In this document: positions 25,251 through 34,963 of the stretch, in pieces
Position numbering within the stretch: the stretch's first letter is position 1
How the letters are laid out: the number at the start of each line of letters is the position of its first letter
Source: Clostridiales bacterium
GTDB taxonomy: Bacteria > Bacillota > Clostridia > Christensenellales > Aristaeellaceae
Direction of reading: 5' to 3'
Assembly (NCBI GenBank): GCA_004557905.1
Contig: SFFH01000001.1
Coordinates: forward strand, 1 to 64,000
DNA: 64,000 nt
The notes under the pieces: model-generated
Databases searched by the model: none
What the model saw: only the letters and a program-made list of their open reading frames with translations
What the model was told of the DNA's origin: nothing
Program-made: the position numbers and the translations under genes

Positions 25251-25704
25251 GAAGCGGCGCGTGCGTTGGATCCGTGCGATGCGGCGCTGCCTGCTTCGGA
25301 TGAACGGGATCATCCGCTACGAGCAGCCGGAGCTGCCCGCGCTGCTGGAGCGCATCGACCTGCGCGCCACGCCGCAGGAGCGCGAGCTGACGCGCCTTTT
25401 GCATGGCTGCGCGGCCCGCCTGCGCACGAGCAGCAGCCCGCAGCTCATGCTGCTCTTTGCCGGGGAGACGGCGCGCCTGCCGGGATACGGCGTGCTCAGC
25501 GAGGAGGACCGCTCGGCGTTCGAGGGCGTGCTTGCCGAGCTGGGGCGCACGCGCCTGCCGGAGCAGATTCGCCTGCTTGACAGCGCGGACGAGCGGCTGC
25601 GCGCGCGCGAGGAGGAGCTTGAGCGGGAGAGCGGGCGGCGCGCCCGGATCATCCGCACGCTGGGCGTCTCGCTGGGCGCGGCGGCGTTCCTGATTCTGAT
25701 TTAG
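25177..25704 (+). CDS. spoIIIAB: Stage III sporulation protein AB
   Basis: 175 residues, near the family norm of about 170. An N-terminal helix anchors it (VMAMIGISAIGFLLS), followed by an all-helical, GspF-like body and a C-terminal hydrophobic segment (LGVSLGAAAFLILI). It is an inner component of the SpoIIIA channel. GTG 25177 follows GGAGGGAG by 6 bases and lies inside the spoIIIAA reading frame; ATG 25201 is a less likely alternative. Confidence 0.9.
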   Translation: MVSWDVAVMAMIGISAIGFLLSDGEKRRVRWIRAMRRCLLRMNGIIRYEQPELPALLERIDLRATPQERELTRLLHGCAARLRTSSSPQLMLLFAGETARLPGYGVLSEEDRSAFEGVLAELGRTRLPEQIRLLDSADERLRAREEELERESGRRARIIRTLGVSLGAAAFLILI

Positions 25705-25718
25705 CAGGAGGGAAACGG

Positions 25719-25916
25719 ATGAATATCGATCTGCTGTTTCAGATCGCGGGCGTGGGCATCCTCATCTTCGCCGTCAACCAGGTGCTGCAAAAGGCGGGCC
25801 GGGACGACATCGCGGTGCTCTCCTCCGTGGCAGGGCTGGTGGTGGTCCTGTTCCTGGTGGTCGACCTCATCGCGCAGCTGCTCAACAACGTCAAGAGCAT
25901 CTTCGGATTGTACTGA
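25719..25916 (+). CDS. spoIIIAC: Stage III sporulation protein AC
   Basis: 65 residues with two membrane helices, the usual size for SpoIIIAC. QVLQKAGRDDIA between the helices is the family signature. It is a small membrane part of the SpoIIIA complex. AGGAGGG precedes ATG 25719. Confidence 0.95.
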   Translation: MNIDLLFQIAGVGILIFAVNQVLQKAGRDDIAVLSSVAGLVVVLFLVVDLIAQLLNNVKSIFGLY

Positions 25917-25930
25917 GCGGAAGGCAGGGG

Positions 25931-26323
25931 ATGCGCATGCAGTGGCTTCGGCTGATCGGCTTTTGCCTGCTGGCTGCCTCGATGGTGATGGTGCTGCGGC
26001 AGATGAACCCGCAGACGGCGGGGCTGCTGTCGGTCGCCTTCGGCGTGCTGGTGATGGGGCTCGTGCTGCCGGAGATCAGCGGGGTTGTCGAGACGATCCG
26101 CGCGTTTCTCCTGTCGCTGGGGCTTGACGCGCAGTATTACCGGATCATGCTCAAGGCGATGGGCATTGTGCTGGTGACGCAGCTGGCCGTGCAGGTCTGT
26201 CAGGACATGGACGCGCCGTCGATTGCGCGGCGGGCGGTGCTCTGCGGGCGCATCGCGCTGCTGGGTGTGGCGGTGCCGGTGTTCATGGAGCTGACGCAGA
26301 TGGCGGTGGATGTGCTCAGGTGA
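25931..26323 (+). CDS. spoIIIAD: Stage III sporulation protein AD
   Basis: 130 residues, four hydrophobic segments, homologous to SpoIIIAC-type helices (LRQMNPQTAGLLSVAFGV). Membrane component of the channel. The stop overlaps the GTG of spoIIIAE by 4 bases. Confidence 0.93.
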   Translation: MRMQWLRLIGFCLLAASMVMVLRQMNPQTAGLLSVAFGVLVMGLVLPEISGVVETIRAFLLSLGLDAQYYRIMLKAMGIVLVTQLAVQVCQDMDAPSIARRAVLCGRIALLGVAVPVFMELTQMAVDVLR

Positions 26324-27480
26324 AACGATGGAGATGGGTCTGCGCGGCGGCGCTGCTGTGCCTGCTGCCGTGCATGGCGCTTGGGGAGGAGACGGACGCA
26401 TCGGCACAGCGCGTGCAGGAGGCGGTCGGCGAGGTGGTCACCGGGCTGGATTTTTCGCCGCTGGAGGGCATGGAGATCCCCGGCTTTTCCCGGCGGATGA
26501 GCGTGAAGGATGCGGTGCTTACGCTCGCCTCGGGCGGGACGATCTCCGCAGAAGACGCGGTTGCTGACGTGCTCGGCGCGTTCGGCGAGGCGCTGCACGG
26601 CCTTGGCGCGACGATGCTGTCGATCATGCTGCCGGTGCTGCTGACCAGCATTCTGCTGCACACCCTCGGCGCGGAAAAGGACGCGCTCTCCTCGCTTTCG
26701 CGCAGCGTTTGCTTCATGCTGATCCTGATACCGGTGATGCTGCTCGTGTTCTCCGAGCTTGCGCACACGCGCGAGACGATCACTGCGATGACGGAGCGGA
26801 TGGACAAGCTGCTGCCGCTGCTGCTCACGCTGCTCACGGCGCTGGGCGGCAACGCTTCCTCGGCGTTTCTGCATCCGATGGTCGTGGCGGCGTCGGGCAG
26901 CATGGTGTTCCTGGCGAGGGAGGTGATCTTGCGGCTGGTGATGTGCACCTGCGCGGTGACGGCGATCAACCATCTGTCCGACCGGGCGCACCTGACGCGC
27001 ATGGCGCAGCTGCTGCGCAGCGGCGTGTGCTGGCTGCTGGGCGTGAGCTTCACGGTGTTTCTGGGCGCAATGTCGCTTCAGGGTGTGTGCAGCGCGTCAA
27101 TCGACGGCGTGGTCATCCGCGCGGCCAAATACGCGGTGGACAACTTCGTGCCGGTGGTGGGCGGCATGTTCTCCGACACGATGGACACGCTGGTGGGCTG
27201 CACGCTGATCGTCAAAAACGCGCTGGGTGTGGCGGCGGTGCTGGCGCTGCTGGGCGCGATCCTGGGGCCGCTCGCCCGCACGCTGGCGGTGGTGTTCGTG
27301 ATGAAGCTGAGCGCGGCGCTGCTGGAGCCGGTGGCTGACGGGGAGATTGTGCGCGCAATCGGGGATTTCTCGCGGACCATCGTGCTGTTTTTGATCACGA
27401 TGCTGTGCGTGGGCACGATGTATTTCCTGCTGATCGTGCAGCTGCTGCTGGTGGGCAATCTGACCGTGATGCTCAGGTGA
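26320..27480 (+). CDS. spoIIIAE: Stage III sporulation protein AE
   Basis: 386 residues with an N-terminal signal-like helix and about seven further membrane segments. Family motifs include GGNASSAFLHPM and the RAAKYAVDNFVPVVGGMFSDT stretch (given here in part as VDNFVPVVGGM). SpoIIIAE is the main polytopic membrane protein of the channel. It starts at GTG 26320 overlapping spoIIIAD. Confidence 0.95.
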   Translation: MKRWRWVCAAALLCLLPCMALGEETDASAQRVQEAVGEVVTGLDFSPLEGMEIPGFSRRMSVKDAVLTLASGGTISAEDAVADVLGAFGEALHGLGATMLSIMLPVLLTSILLHTLGAEKDALSSLSRSVCFMLILIPVMLLVFSELAHTRETITAMTERMDKLLPLLLTLLTALGGNASSAFLHPMVVAASGSMVFLAREVILRLVMCTCAVTAINHLSDRAHLTRMAQLLRSGVCWLLGVSFTVFLGAMSLQGVCSASIDGVVIRAAKYAVDNFVPVVGGMFSDTMDTLVGCTLIVKNALGVAAVLALLGAILGPLARTLAVVFVMKLSAALLEPVADGEIVRAIGDFSRTIVLFLITMLCVGTMYFLLIVQLLLVGNLTVMLR

Positions 27481-27500
27481 TGCGGGAGGGAAGCGGATTG

Positions 27501-27707
27501 ATGACGCTGATTGCGCGGCTGTGCGCGCTGTGCGCGGTCTGCGCGCTCATGCAGATGGCGATGGGAGAGACGGACGGACAGGGCGGCCTCAGGATGCTCG
27601 GCGGCCTGCTGATGCTGCACCTGGTGCTCTCCGGCGCGCAGGAGCTGGCGGCGCAGCTGGCCGCACAGAAGGACCTGATGCACATCTTCGGGATTCTGGT
27701 GAAATAG
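27501..27707 (+). CDS. spoIIIAF: Stage III sporulation protein AF, minimal form
   Basis: Only 68 residues, against about 200 in Bacillus. Two membrane helices remain (LCALCAVCALMQMAMG and GGLRMLGGLLMLHLVL); the C-terminal ring-building (RBM) domain is absent. The position between spoIIIAE and spoIIIAG and the second helix support the identity. ATG 27501 has GGGAGGG 10 bases upstream. The next gene begins 7 bases after the stop, and no other frame encodes the missing domain, so this is a real shortening and not a frameshift. Confidence 0.75.
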   Translation: MTLIARLCALCAVCALMQMAMGETDGQGGLRMLGGLLMLHLVLSGAQELAAQLAAQKDLMHIFGILVK

Positions 27708-27714
27708 AGGATGG

Positions 27715-28101
27715 ATGGTGAGGCGCTTGAAGGACGTCCTTTCGAGGCTGCGCGCGGCGCTCACGCCGCAGGCGGTTGCGCTGCTTGCGGCGGCGCTGCT
27801 GCTTTGCTGGCTGGCGGCGGCCTCTCAGCGGACGGGCGCCTTGCCGCTGGAAACGCGCCTGGCCCGGACGCTCTCGTGCATGGAGGGCGCGGGCCGGGTG
27901 GAGGTGACCATCCGCACGCGGGAGGTTGCCTCGTCCGGCGGGGTGTTCGGAACGTCCGTCAGTGAGAGCGTGCCCTGCGGGGCGGTGGTCGTGGCGCAGG
28001 GCGCGCAGGACCCGCTGGTGGAGATGGAGCTGAGGCAGGCGGTCTGCGCGCTGCTGGGACTGCCGGCCTCGTCGGTGAGCGTGGTGACGGGAGGAGAATG
28101 A
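27715..28101 (+). CDS. spoIIIAG: Stage III sporulation protein AG, short form
   Basis: 128 residues against about 229 in Bacillus. One N-terminal membrane helix (VALLAAALLLCWLAAAS) is followed by the conserved ring-building domain core: LSCMEGAGRVEVTI, GAVVVAQGAQDPLV and the ending LLGLPASSVSVV. SpoIIIAG forms a large ring in the intermembrane space. The shorter length reflects loss of the insertion that forms the beta-triangle or barrel region. ATG 27715 and GTG 27718 are both possible starts. Confidence 0.85.
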   Translation: MVRRLKDVLSRLRAALTPQAVALLAAALLLCWLAAASQRTGALPLETRLARTLSCMEGAGRVEVTIRTREVASSGGVFGTSVSESVPCGAVVVAQGAQDPLVEMELRQAVCALLGLPASSVSVVTGGE

Positions 28102-28105
28102 GCGG

Positions 28106-28624
28106 ATGAGTGATGAACGGGAACGATCTGCCCGCCGCGTGCGCACAGCGGGCTGCGCGGTGCTGGTCGCACTGCTGGCGGCGTGCAGCTACCTGGGCGC
28201 AAGACAGCCGCAGAGAGCGGCGGTGAGCGTGCCGGTGGCGGTGGAGGTGATCAGCGAGCGCGCGCTGGGCGCCGCATCGCTTGAGGAGACGCAGCAGAAG
28301 CTTCGGCAGGAGCGGGAAAGCGCGCTTGCGCTTTTGCAGAGCGTGATCGACGACCCGAACGCGCAGGCGGGCACGAGGGACGAGGCGCTCAGGGAAAAGA
28401 CCGCGCTGGCCAAACGCATGGTGGCGGAGGCAGAGACGGCGGCGCTGCTTTCGCACATGGGCTTTGGTGAGACGGCCGTGGTGCTCGGCGGGGAGAGCGT
28501 GACGGTGATCGTCCCCTGGCAGGCGGCGGAGAACGAGCAGAGCCGCGTGCGGATCATCGACGCGGCGGCGACGCAGACGGGACTTGCGCCGGAATGCGTG
28601 AAAATCATTCTTTCAAAAAAATGA
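28106..28624 (+). CDS. spoIIIAH: Stage III sporulation protein AH
   Basis: 172 residues: one N-terminal membrane helix, a helical linker rich in RQERE-type residues, and the YscJ/FliF-like ring domain (LGGESVTVIVP ending VKIILSKK). In Bacillus it binds SpoIIQ from the forespore. The start follows GGAGGAATGAGCGG-type spacing and lies 4 bases after spoIIIAG. Last gene of the operon. Confidence 0.9.
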   Translation: MSDERERSARRVRTAGCAVLVALLAACSYLGARQPQRAAVSVPVAVEVISERALGAASLEETQQKLRQERESALALLQSVIDDPNAQAGTRDEALREKTALAKRMVAEAETAALLSHMGFGETAVVLGGESVTVIVPWQAAENEQSRVRIIDAAATQTGLAPECVKIILSKK

Positions 28625-28633
28625 ATGAGAAGA

Positions 28634-28662
28634 TTGTGCACCGGACAAAAATCTGCTATACT
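28634..28662 (+). promoter_or_regulatory. SigA-type promoter of the Asp23 operon
   Basis: -35 TTGTGC (28634-28639), 17-bp spacer, -10 TATACT (28657-28662), 27 bases before the start codon. Confidence 0.75.
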
Positions 28663-28689
28663 AATGAATAACCATAGGGAGGTGCTTTT

Positions 28690-29220
28690 ATGAGTGAAAA
28701 CATGACCATTGATATGGAAAAGGATCAGGACAACGGTCAGATCACATACGCCAACGAAGTCATTTCGACCATCGTGAGCGTCGCGACCACGGAAGTGGAC
28801 GGCATTTCCGGCATCGTGGGCGCGGGCCCGATTTCCGGCATCATCGGCAAGAGCAAGACGCCGCGCGGCGTGCGCGTGGACATGGACGGCCAGGATGTCA
28901 ACGTCGACGTCAGCGTGACCGTCGATTACGGCATGCCGATCCAGAAGGTGGGCCGCAACGCGCAGGAGAACGTGCGCAAGTCCATCGAGTCCATGACCGG
29001 GCTGCATGTGGAAAAGGTTGACCTGCATGTCGTGGGCGTGAGCTTTGAAAAGGAAAACCAGGAGATGCAGCTCAGCCAGCAGGCCGCGCTGACCTCCGCC
29101 GAGGAGGAGGAGGAGCATGCCGCCGCCGAGACCGAGGCCGAGGACGCGCAGGAGGTCACGGTGGAGCTGGTGGAGACGCCGGAGGAGCCGGACGAGGACG
29201 GGCAGGACGGGCAGGAGTAA
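28690..29220 (+). CDS. Asp23/Gls24 family envelope stress protein
   Basis: 176 residues. Residues 15-125 are the Asp23 domain (ITYANEVISTIVSVATTEVDGI, quoted in part as VATTEVDGI; then VNVDVSVTVDYG and VRKSIESMTGL). The last 40 residues are almost all acidic (Glu/Asp). Asp23 forms a cytoplasmic layer anchored to the membrane by AmaP, encoded next. AGGGAGG precedes ATG 28690. The amaP and DUF2273 genes that follow complete the standard trio. Confidence 0.92.
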   Translation: MSENMTIDMEKDQDNGQITYANEVISTIVSVATTEVDGISGIVGAGPISGIIGKSKTPRGVRVDMDGQDVNVDVSVTVDYGMPIQKVGRNAQENVRKSIESMTGLHVEKVDLHVVGVSFEKENQEMQLSQQAALTSAEEEEEHAAAETEAEDAQEVTVELVETPEEPDEDGQDGQE

Positions 29221-29266
29221 GCTGCGCGCCTGACAGCCGAGGAGAAAACACAAGGAGGAATACGCG

Positions 29267-30055
29267 ATGAAGCATCCCGTGAGAGACCGTTTCTGGGTAC
29301 TGTTCTGCGCGCTGGTTGCGCTGTGCGGCGCGGCAGCTGCCGTGGCGCTGGTGCTGGGCGTGATCACCGTTGACCCGGTCGTTTTGCTGCTGGGCCGTAT
29401 TTCCAATATGTCCTTCAAGGTGAAGATCGCGCTGATCGCCGCCGCCGTGGTGCTGGCGATCCTTGCGCTCCGCCTGATTCATGTGACCCTGCCGGCCAGG
29501 AAGAAGCGCTCGAGCAATTTCGCCGTGCAGCGCAACGAGAACGGCATGGTCCGCATCTCCGTCAAGGCGCTGGAGGCGCTGGTGCAGCGCTGCCTGAGCC
29601 AGCATCCGGAGATCAAGGTCGTCTCCTCCTCGCTGACCAGCGACGAGGAGAGCGTGCGCGTGGACGTGCACGTCGCCCTGCAGTCCGACATCAGCATGCC
29701 GCTGGCGATTTCCTCCCTGCAAAAGCAGATCAAGCGCTACCTGGAGGCCTGCTCCGGCGTGAAGGTCGAGGAGGTGCGCGTGTTTGTGGACGGTGCGCTC
29801 CCGGCGAACGCGAATACCGCGGAGTCCCCGTTCGCGATCCCGGCATCCCTGCTGGGCCAGGAGCAGCTGGCAGGCACGAAGGAGGATGAGCCGCTGCTGG
29901 TGGCCGTGGACGAGGTGCCGCCGCATGCCGCGCCCGTCGAGGAGGCTGCGGAGGCTGCTGAAGCGCCGGCCCCCGAGACGCAGGAGCCTGCTGCCGGGAC
30001 CGAGGAGCCTGCCGAGGCCACGGAAGCGCAGGAAGAAGCGGGTGAGGACGCATGA
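29267..30055 (+). CDS. amaP: Alkaline-shock membrane anchor protein AmaP
   Basis: 262 residues. Two membrane helices (near residues 10-30 and 50-68) form a hairpin, followed by an Asp23-like domain (SVKALEALVQRCL, VDVHVALQSDISMP) and an Ala/Glu/Pro-rich tail of about 60 residues. AmaP tethers Asp23 to the membrane. ATG 29267 is preceded by AAGGAGGA. It overlaps the next gene by 4 bases. Confidence 0.88.
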   Translation: MKHPVRDRFWVLFCALVALCGAAAAVALVLGVITVDPVVLLLGRISNMSFKVKIALIAAAVVLAILALRLIHVTLPARKKRSSNFAVQRNENGMVRISVKALEALVQRCLSQHPEIKVVSSSLTSDEESVRVDVHVALQSDISMPLAISSLQKQIKRYLEACSGVKVEEVRVFVDGALPANANTAESPFAIPASLLGQEQLAGTKEDEPLLVAVDEVPPHAAPVEEAAEAAEAPAPETQEPAAGTEEPAEATEAQEEAGEDA

Positions 30056-30285
30056 TGGACAGGAAAACCTTCTTTTCCCAGCTGCTGACGCCCGGCACCG
30101 TGCCCTGCACGATCTTCGGCGTCGCAGTGGGGCTGATCTTTGCGCTGCTGCTGCTGACCATCGGCGTGGGCAAGACGCTGATCATTGGGCTGTTTTGCCT
30201 GGTGGGCGCGTTCATCGGCGGCGTGAAGGACAAGGCCGGCTTTGTGCGAAAAATCATCCTGTTTTTCCATCGCGAGGAAAACTGA
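30052..30285 (+). CDS. DUF2273 small membrane protein
   Basis: 77 residues with two membrane helices separated by a GVGKTLIIGLF turn, typical for DUF2273 proteins coded with Asp23 and AmaP. Function unknown beyond this association. ATG 30052 (or 30055) overlaps the amaP stop. Confidence 0.88.
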   Translation: MMDRKTFFSQLLTPGTVPCTIFGVAVGLIFALLLLTIGVGKTLIIGLFCLVGAFIGGVKDKAGFVRKIILFFHREEN

Positions 30286-30337
30286 GCCGCTCGCTGCGGA
30301 AAAGCAACTATAAAACTTGGATCGGAGCAAAAGAAAC

Positions 30338-30742
30338 ATGGCGCGTCCCATTGCACGAGAGGCTGCGATGCAGCTGATCTTTGAACAACTCTTTGGCGGC
30401 GAGGGCGAAACGCAGGCCCTCGTCGATCTGATCGACTACGAGCCCAGCGAGAACGACCGCGCGTACATCGACATGGTGGTCGCGGGCGTGAAGGAGCACG
30501 CGGCCGATCTGGATGCGGAGATTTCCGCCTGCCTGCGCGGATGGACGCTCGCGCGCCTGTCCCGCGTGGATCTGGCGATCCTCCGCCTGTCCACATACGA
30601 GATGAAGTATGCGTCCCTGCCGGCGGCCGTTTCCATCAACGAGGCGGTGGAGCTGACCCGCAAGTATTCCAGCGAGTCCTCCTGCCCCTTTGTGAACGGC
30701 GTGCTGGGCACGATCAGCAGAAAGCTGGCGGCAAACGCATGA
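30338..30742 (+). CDS. nusB: Transcription antitermination factor NusB
   Basis: 134 residues, all-helical NusB fold: ARPIAREAAMQLIFEQ at the start, LARLSRVDLAILRL and the closing NEAVELTRKYSS. It binds boxA RNA with NusE in rRNA antitermination. ATG 30338 is preferred over TTG 30317; CGGAG lies 11 bases upstream. It heads the housekeeping operon that ends with recN and overlaps the next gene by 4 bases (ATGA). Confidence 0.94.
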   Translation: MARPIAREAAMQLIFEQLFGGEGETQALVDLIDYEPSENDRAYIDMVVAGVKEHAADLDAEISACLRGWTLARLSRVDLAILRLSTYEMKYASLPAAVSINEAVELTRKYSSESSCPFVNGVLGTISRKLAANA

Positions 30743-31704
30743 AGGCCGTGCTGGGCATCGACACCAGCTGCTACACGACCTCCGCTGCGCTGGTGGCCGC
30801 ATCGGGCAGGATCATCGCGTCCTCCCGACGGCTGCTGACGGTTGAGGCGGGCGAGCGCGGACTGATGCAGTCCGAGGGGCTGTTTCAGCATGTGAAGAAC
30901 CTGCCGGACATGATTTCGGACGTGATGCGCAGGGCGCCGCAGGCGGACATCGTTGCCGTGAGCGCGAGCACGCGGCCCAGACCGGCGCAGGAGTCGTATA
31001 TGCCCGTGTTCCGGGCGGGAGAGAGTCAGGCGCGCGCAGCGGCAGCATTGCTGCGCGTGCCTTTTTATCCTGTCAGCCATCAGGAGGGACATGTGCGCGC
31101 GGCGATGGTGGATTCCGGAATCGAGGCGTCGCAGCCGTTTCTGGCGCTGCACCTGTCCGGCGGCACGACGGAGATCCTGCTGCGCGAGGCGGGCAATCTC
31201 ACACTGCTGGGCGGCAGCCTCGATCTGCACGCGGGCCAGCTGGTGGACCGCACGGGCGTGCGGATGAACCTGCCGTTTCCGGCGGGGCCGTCGCTGGAGA
31301 AGCTGGCGATGGAGGGCGTGCGGCAGGGAAAGACGCAGGGCCTGATCGGCGTATCGATTAAGGGCGTGGACTGCTGCATGGCCGGTGCGGAAAACAAGAT
31401 TGCGCGCTGGATGGACGAGGGCAGCATGACCCGCGAGCAGATCGCCGCCGAGGTGTTCGATTTCCTGGCCAGAACGATCGAGCGGCAGATCGAGGCTGCA
31501 TGCGAGCGAACCGGCTGCCGTCAGGCGCTGCTGGCGGGCGGCGTGGCCTCGTCCCTGTTGCTGCGCGAAATACTGACAGCGCGCGCGAAAAAGCGCAGGC
31601 TGGACTGCCGCCTCTGCTTTGCCAGGCCGGAGCTTTCCGGCGACAACGCGGTCGGCGTGGCGCTGCTGGGCGCTGAAATGTTCAAACATAGTGAGGAGGA
31701 ATGA
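30739..31704 (+). CDS. TsaD/Kae1-like protein (paralogue of the t6A synthase subunit)
   Basis: 321 residues of the ASKHA ATPase fold: LGIDTSCYTTSAAL at the start, the metal-binding HQEGH (HxxxH), LHLSGGTTEIL and LAGGVASSLLLRE. True TsaD is usually 335-345 residues and begins similarly; a second, shorter Kae1-like gene placed between nusB and xseA is common in Clostridia, and this position fits that paralogue. Whether it makes t6A or has another role is not known. The start overlaps nusB; the stop lies close to folD. Confidence 0.8.
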   Translation: MKAVLGIDTSCYTTSAALVAASGRIIASSRRLLTVEAGERGLMQSEGLFQHVKNLPDMISDVMRRAPQADIVAVSASTRPRPAQESYMPVFRAGESQARAAAALLRVPFYPVSHQEGHVRAAMVDSGIEASQPFLALHLSGGTTEILLREAGNLTLLGGSLDLHAGQLVDRTGVRMNLPFPAGPSLEKLAMEGVRQGKTQGLIGVSIKGVDCCMAGAENKIARWMDEGSMTREQIAAEVFDFLARTIERQIEAACERTGCRQALLAGGVASSLLLREILTARAKKRRLDCRLCFARPELSGDNAVGVALLGAEMFKHSEEE

Positions 31705-31706
31705 CC

Positions 31707-32544
<838 letters not shown>

Positions 32545-32555
<11 letters not shown>

Positions 32556-33756
32556 GCTCACGCTGACCGTCTCTCAGCTGTGCGAGTACATCCGGCGCAT
32601 GCTGCAGCTCGACCCGATGCTGCATGGCGTGGAGCTGAAGGGTGAGATCAGCAACCTGAAATTCCATCAGACGGGCACGATCTTCTTCACGCTCAAGGAC
32701 GAGAACGCGGCGATCAACTGCGTGATGTACGCGTCCGACGCCGCAAGGCTTCAGGCGGCGCCGTTTGAAGGCATGCGCGCGGTGGTCTCCGGCAGCGTGG
32801 GCCTGTACGTCAGAGGCGGACAGATGCAGTTTTACACGAGCAGCCTGCGCGCGGAAGGCGTGGGCGTGCTCTATGAGCGGCTGCTGGCGCTGAAGGAAAA
32901 GCTCTCGCGGGAGGGCCTGTTTGAGGCACAGCGCAAGCGGCCGCTGCCGCCGTATCCCGACACGGTCGGCGTGGTTTCCTCGCCGACCGGCGCGGTGATT
33001 CACGACATCATGAACGTGTCGCTGCGGCGTGACCCGCAGGCGCGGATTTTGCTGTGCCCGGTGAGGGTGCAGGGCATCGGCGCGGCGGACGAGGTGGTGC
33101 AGGCGATACGCCTGCTTGAAAAAATCGACAGCGTGAGCGTGATCATCGTGGCGCGCGGCGGCGGCTCGATGGAGGATCTGTGGACCTTCAACGAGGAAAG
33201 CGTCGTGCGCGCGGTGGCGGCGTGCAAAAAGCCGGTCGTCTCGGCGGTCGGCCATGAGACCGATGTGACGCTGTGCGACCTGGCGGCGGACCTGCGCGCG
33301 CCGACGCCGTCTGCGGCGGCTGAGTGCGTGACGCCGATGCGCAGCGAGACGCTTGCGCAGATCGCGGGGCTGCGGGAGGCGCTGACCGGCGCGCTCGGGA
33401 GGCAAACGGAGCAGAAGGAGGCGTCGCTTCGCCTGCTGGAGGCGAGGCTGTCCGCCTGCAGGCCGCAGAAGCGGCTCAGCGCGGAGGCGGAGCGGCTTGC
33501 GCAGAAGCGGGCGCAGCTGCGCCAGGCGATCGGCGCGCGGCTTTCCCTGGGGGAGGTGGCGCTGGCCCAGCGACGGCGCGAGCTTGACATGCTCAGCCCG
33601 TACCGCGTGCTTGCGCGCGGCTACGCCATCGTGACCAAAGAAGGCGGGGCGGTCCGCTCGTCGGCGCAGGTTGCCGGCGGCGACGTGGTGGCCATCCGCT
33701 TTGCCAGCGGCACGGCGGACGCGCGGATTCTCAGCAGTCAGAGCGAGGAGGGCTGA
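32545..33756 (+). CDS. xseA: Exodeoxyribonuclease VII large subunit
   Basis: 403 residues: N-terminal OB fold (LTVSQLCEYIRRM, VELKGEISNLKFH), catalytic core (GVVSSPTGAVIHDIM, IIVARGGGSMEDLW, SAVGHETDVTLCDLAAD) and C-terminal coiled coil ending in VLARGYAIV. With XseB it degrades single-stranded DNA. GTG 32545 overlaps the folD end by 11 bases; no clear RBS, so translation is probably coupled. Confidence 0.95.
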
Positions 33757-33758
33757 AC

Positions 33759-34004
33759 ATGGCCGTCAAGAAGAAAAAAGCGCTCTCCTTTGAGGAGGGC
33801 ATGCAGGAGCTGACCGTGCTGGTGGAGAAGCTCAGCGGCAGCGAGCTGCCGCTGGAGGAATCCATCGCGCTGTACGAGCAGGGCGTGGCGCTGCATGCGC
33901 AGCTTGAGGCGCTGCTTGCGCAGCAGAAGAAACGAATTGAAATGATCGACCCGGATACAGCGGAAATCAAAGCGTTTGAGGGGAATGAAAATGGTGTATC
34001 ATGA
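33759..34004 (+). CDS. xseB: Exodeoxyribonuclease VII small subunit
   Basis: 81 residues, the normal size; LSFEEGMQELTVLVEKL and SGSELPLEESIALYEQG mark the helical XseB family. It binds the XseA coiled coil. It starts 2 bases after xseA and overlaps ispA by 14 bases. Confidence 0.95.
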   Translation: MAVKKKKALSFEEGMQELTVLVEKLSGSELPLEESIALYEQGVALHAQLEALLAQQKKRIEMIDPDTAEIKAFEGNENGVS

Positions 34005-34905
34005 GCAGTACAGCCGCTATGCCGGCATGGTGGAGGAGACGCTTGAAAAGCTCCTGCCCGGGACAGACGAGATCTGCCCGAAGACCGAGGGCGTGATACC
34101 TGAGCACCTGTGTGCGTCCATGCGATACAGCCTGATGGCGGGCGGCAAGCGCATCCGCCCGGTGCTGCTGCTGGCCGCCTGCGAGATGCTGGGCGGCGAT
34201 CTCGAGCAGGCGAAGACGCCGGCGGCGGCGCTGGAGATGATTCACACCTACTCGCTGATCCACGACGACCTGCCGGGCATGGACAACGACGATTACCGCC
34301 GCGGCCGCCTGACCAACCACAAGGTGTACGGCGTGGGCCACGCGATCCTGGCGGGCGACGGCCTGCTCAACTACGCATACGAGTGCCTGCTTGAGAACGC
34401 GGCGGCATACCCGGAGAACCTGCGGGGGCACATGCTCGCGGCGAAGGCGATTGCAAACCGCGCGGGCGTGCGCGGCATGATCGCGGGCCAGAGCCTGGAT
34501 CTTCTGAGTGAGCACATGGAGCCGGACGCGGAGCGTCTGCTCTACATCCACACGCACAAGACGGCGGACCTGCTGACCGCGCCGCTGCTGGCGGCCGCCT
34601 ACATCGCGGGCGCGAGCGAGGAGCAGATCGACGCGCTGCGCCGCTTTGGCTTCTGCGTGGGCATTGCGTTCCAGATCGACGACGATCTGCTGGATGTGGA
34701 GGGCGACGCCGCGCTGCTGGGCAAGCAGACCGGCATGGACGCGCAGCGGGGCAAGATGACCTGGCCGGCGCTGGTGGGCGTGGCGGCCGCGAAGGAACGC
34801 TCCGCGCGCCTGTGGGACGAGGCGGAGGAAGCGCTCGGCATCTTCGGCGAGCGCGCAGCATTCATGCACGGCTTTGCCGCCCAGATGCGCACGCGCAAGA
34901 GCTGA
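33991..34905 (+). CDS. ispA: Farnesyl/geranyl diphosphate synthase
   Basis: 304 residues. Both aspartate-rich motifs are present: DDLPGMD (first) and DDDLLD (second), plus GGKRIRP and KTADLL. It condenses isopentenyl diphosphate with allylic diphosphates to build C10-C15 (or C20) precursors. ATG 33991 follows GAGGGG by about 7 bases; TTG 33976 is in frame but lacks an RBS. Position after xseB and upstream of dxs is conserved. Confidence 0.93.
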   Translation: MVYHEQYSRYAGMVEETLEKLLPGTDEICPKTEGVIPEHLCASMRYSLMAGGKRIRPVLLLAACEMLGGDLEQAKTPAAALEMIHTYSLIHDDLPGMDNDDYRRGRLTNHKVYGVGHAILAGDGLLNYAYECLLENAAAYPENLRGHMLAAKAIANRAGVRGMIAGQSLDLLSEHMEPDAERLLYIHTHKTADLLTAPLLAAAYIAGASEEQIDALRRFGFCVGIAFQIDDDLLDVEGDAALLGKQTGMDAQRGKMTWPALVGVAAAKERSARLWDEAEEALGIFGERAAFMHGFAAQMRTRKS

Positions 34906-34963
34906 CGGTCAGGGGAACACGGGGAAACGTGCGGATATCAGGAAATAACGGGAGGAACATGCT

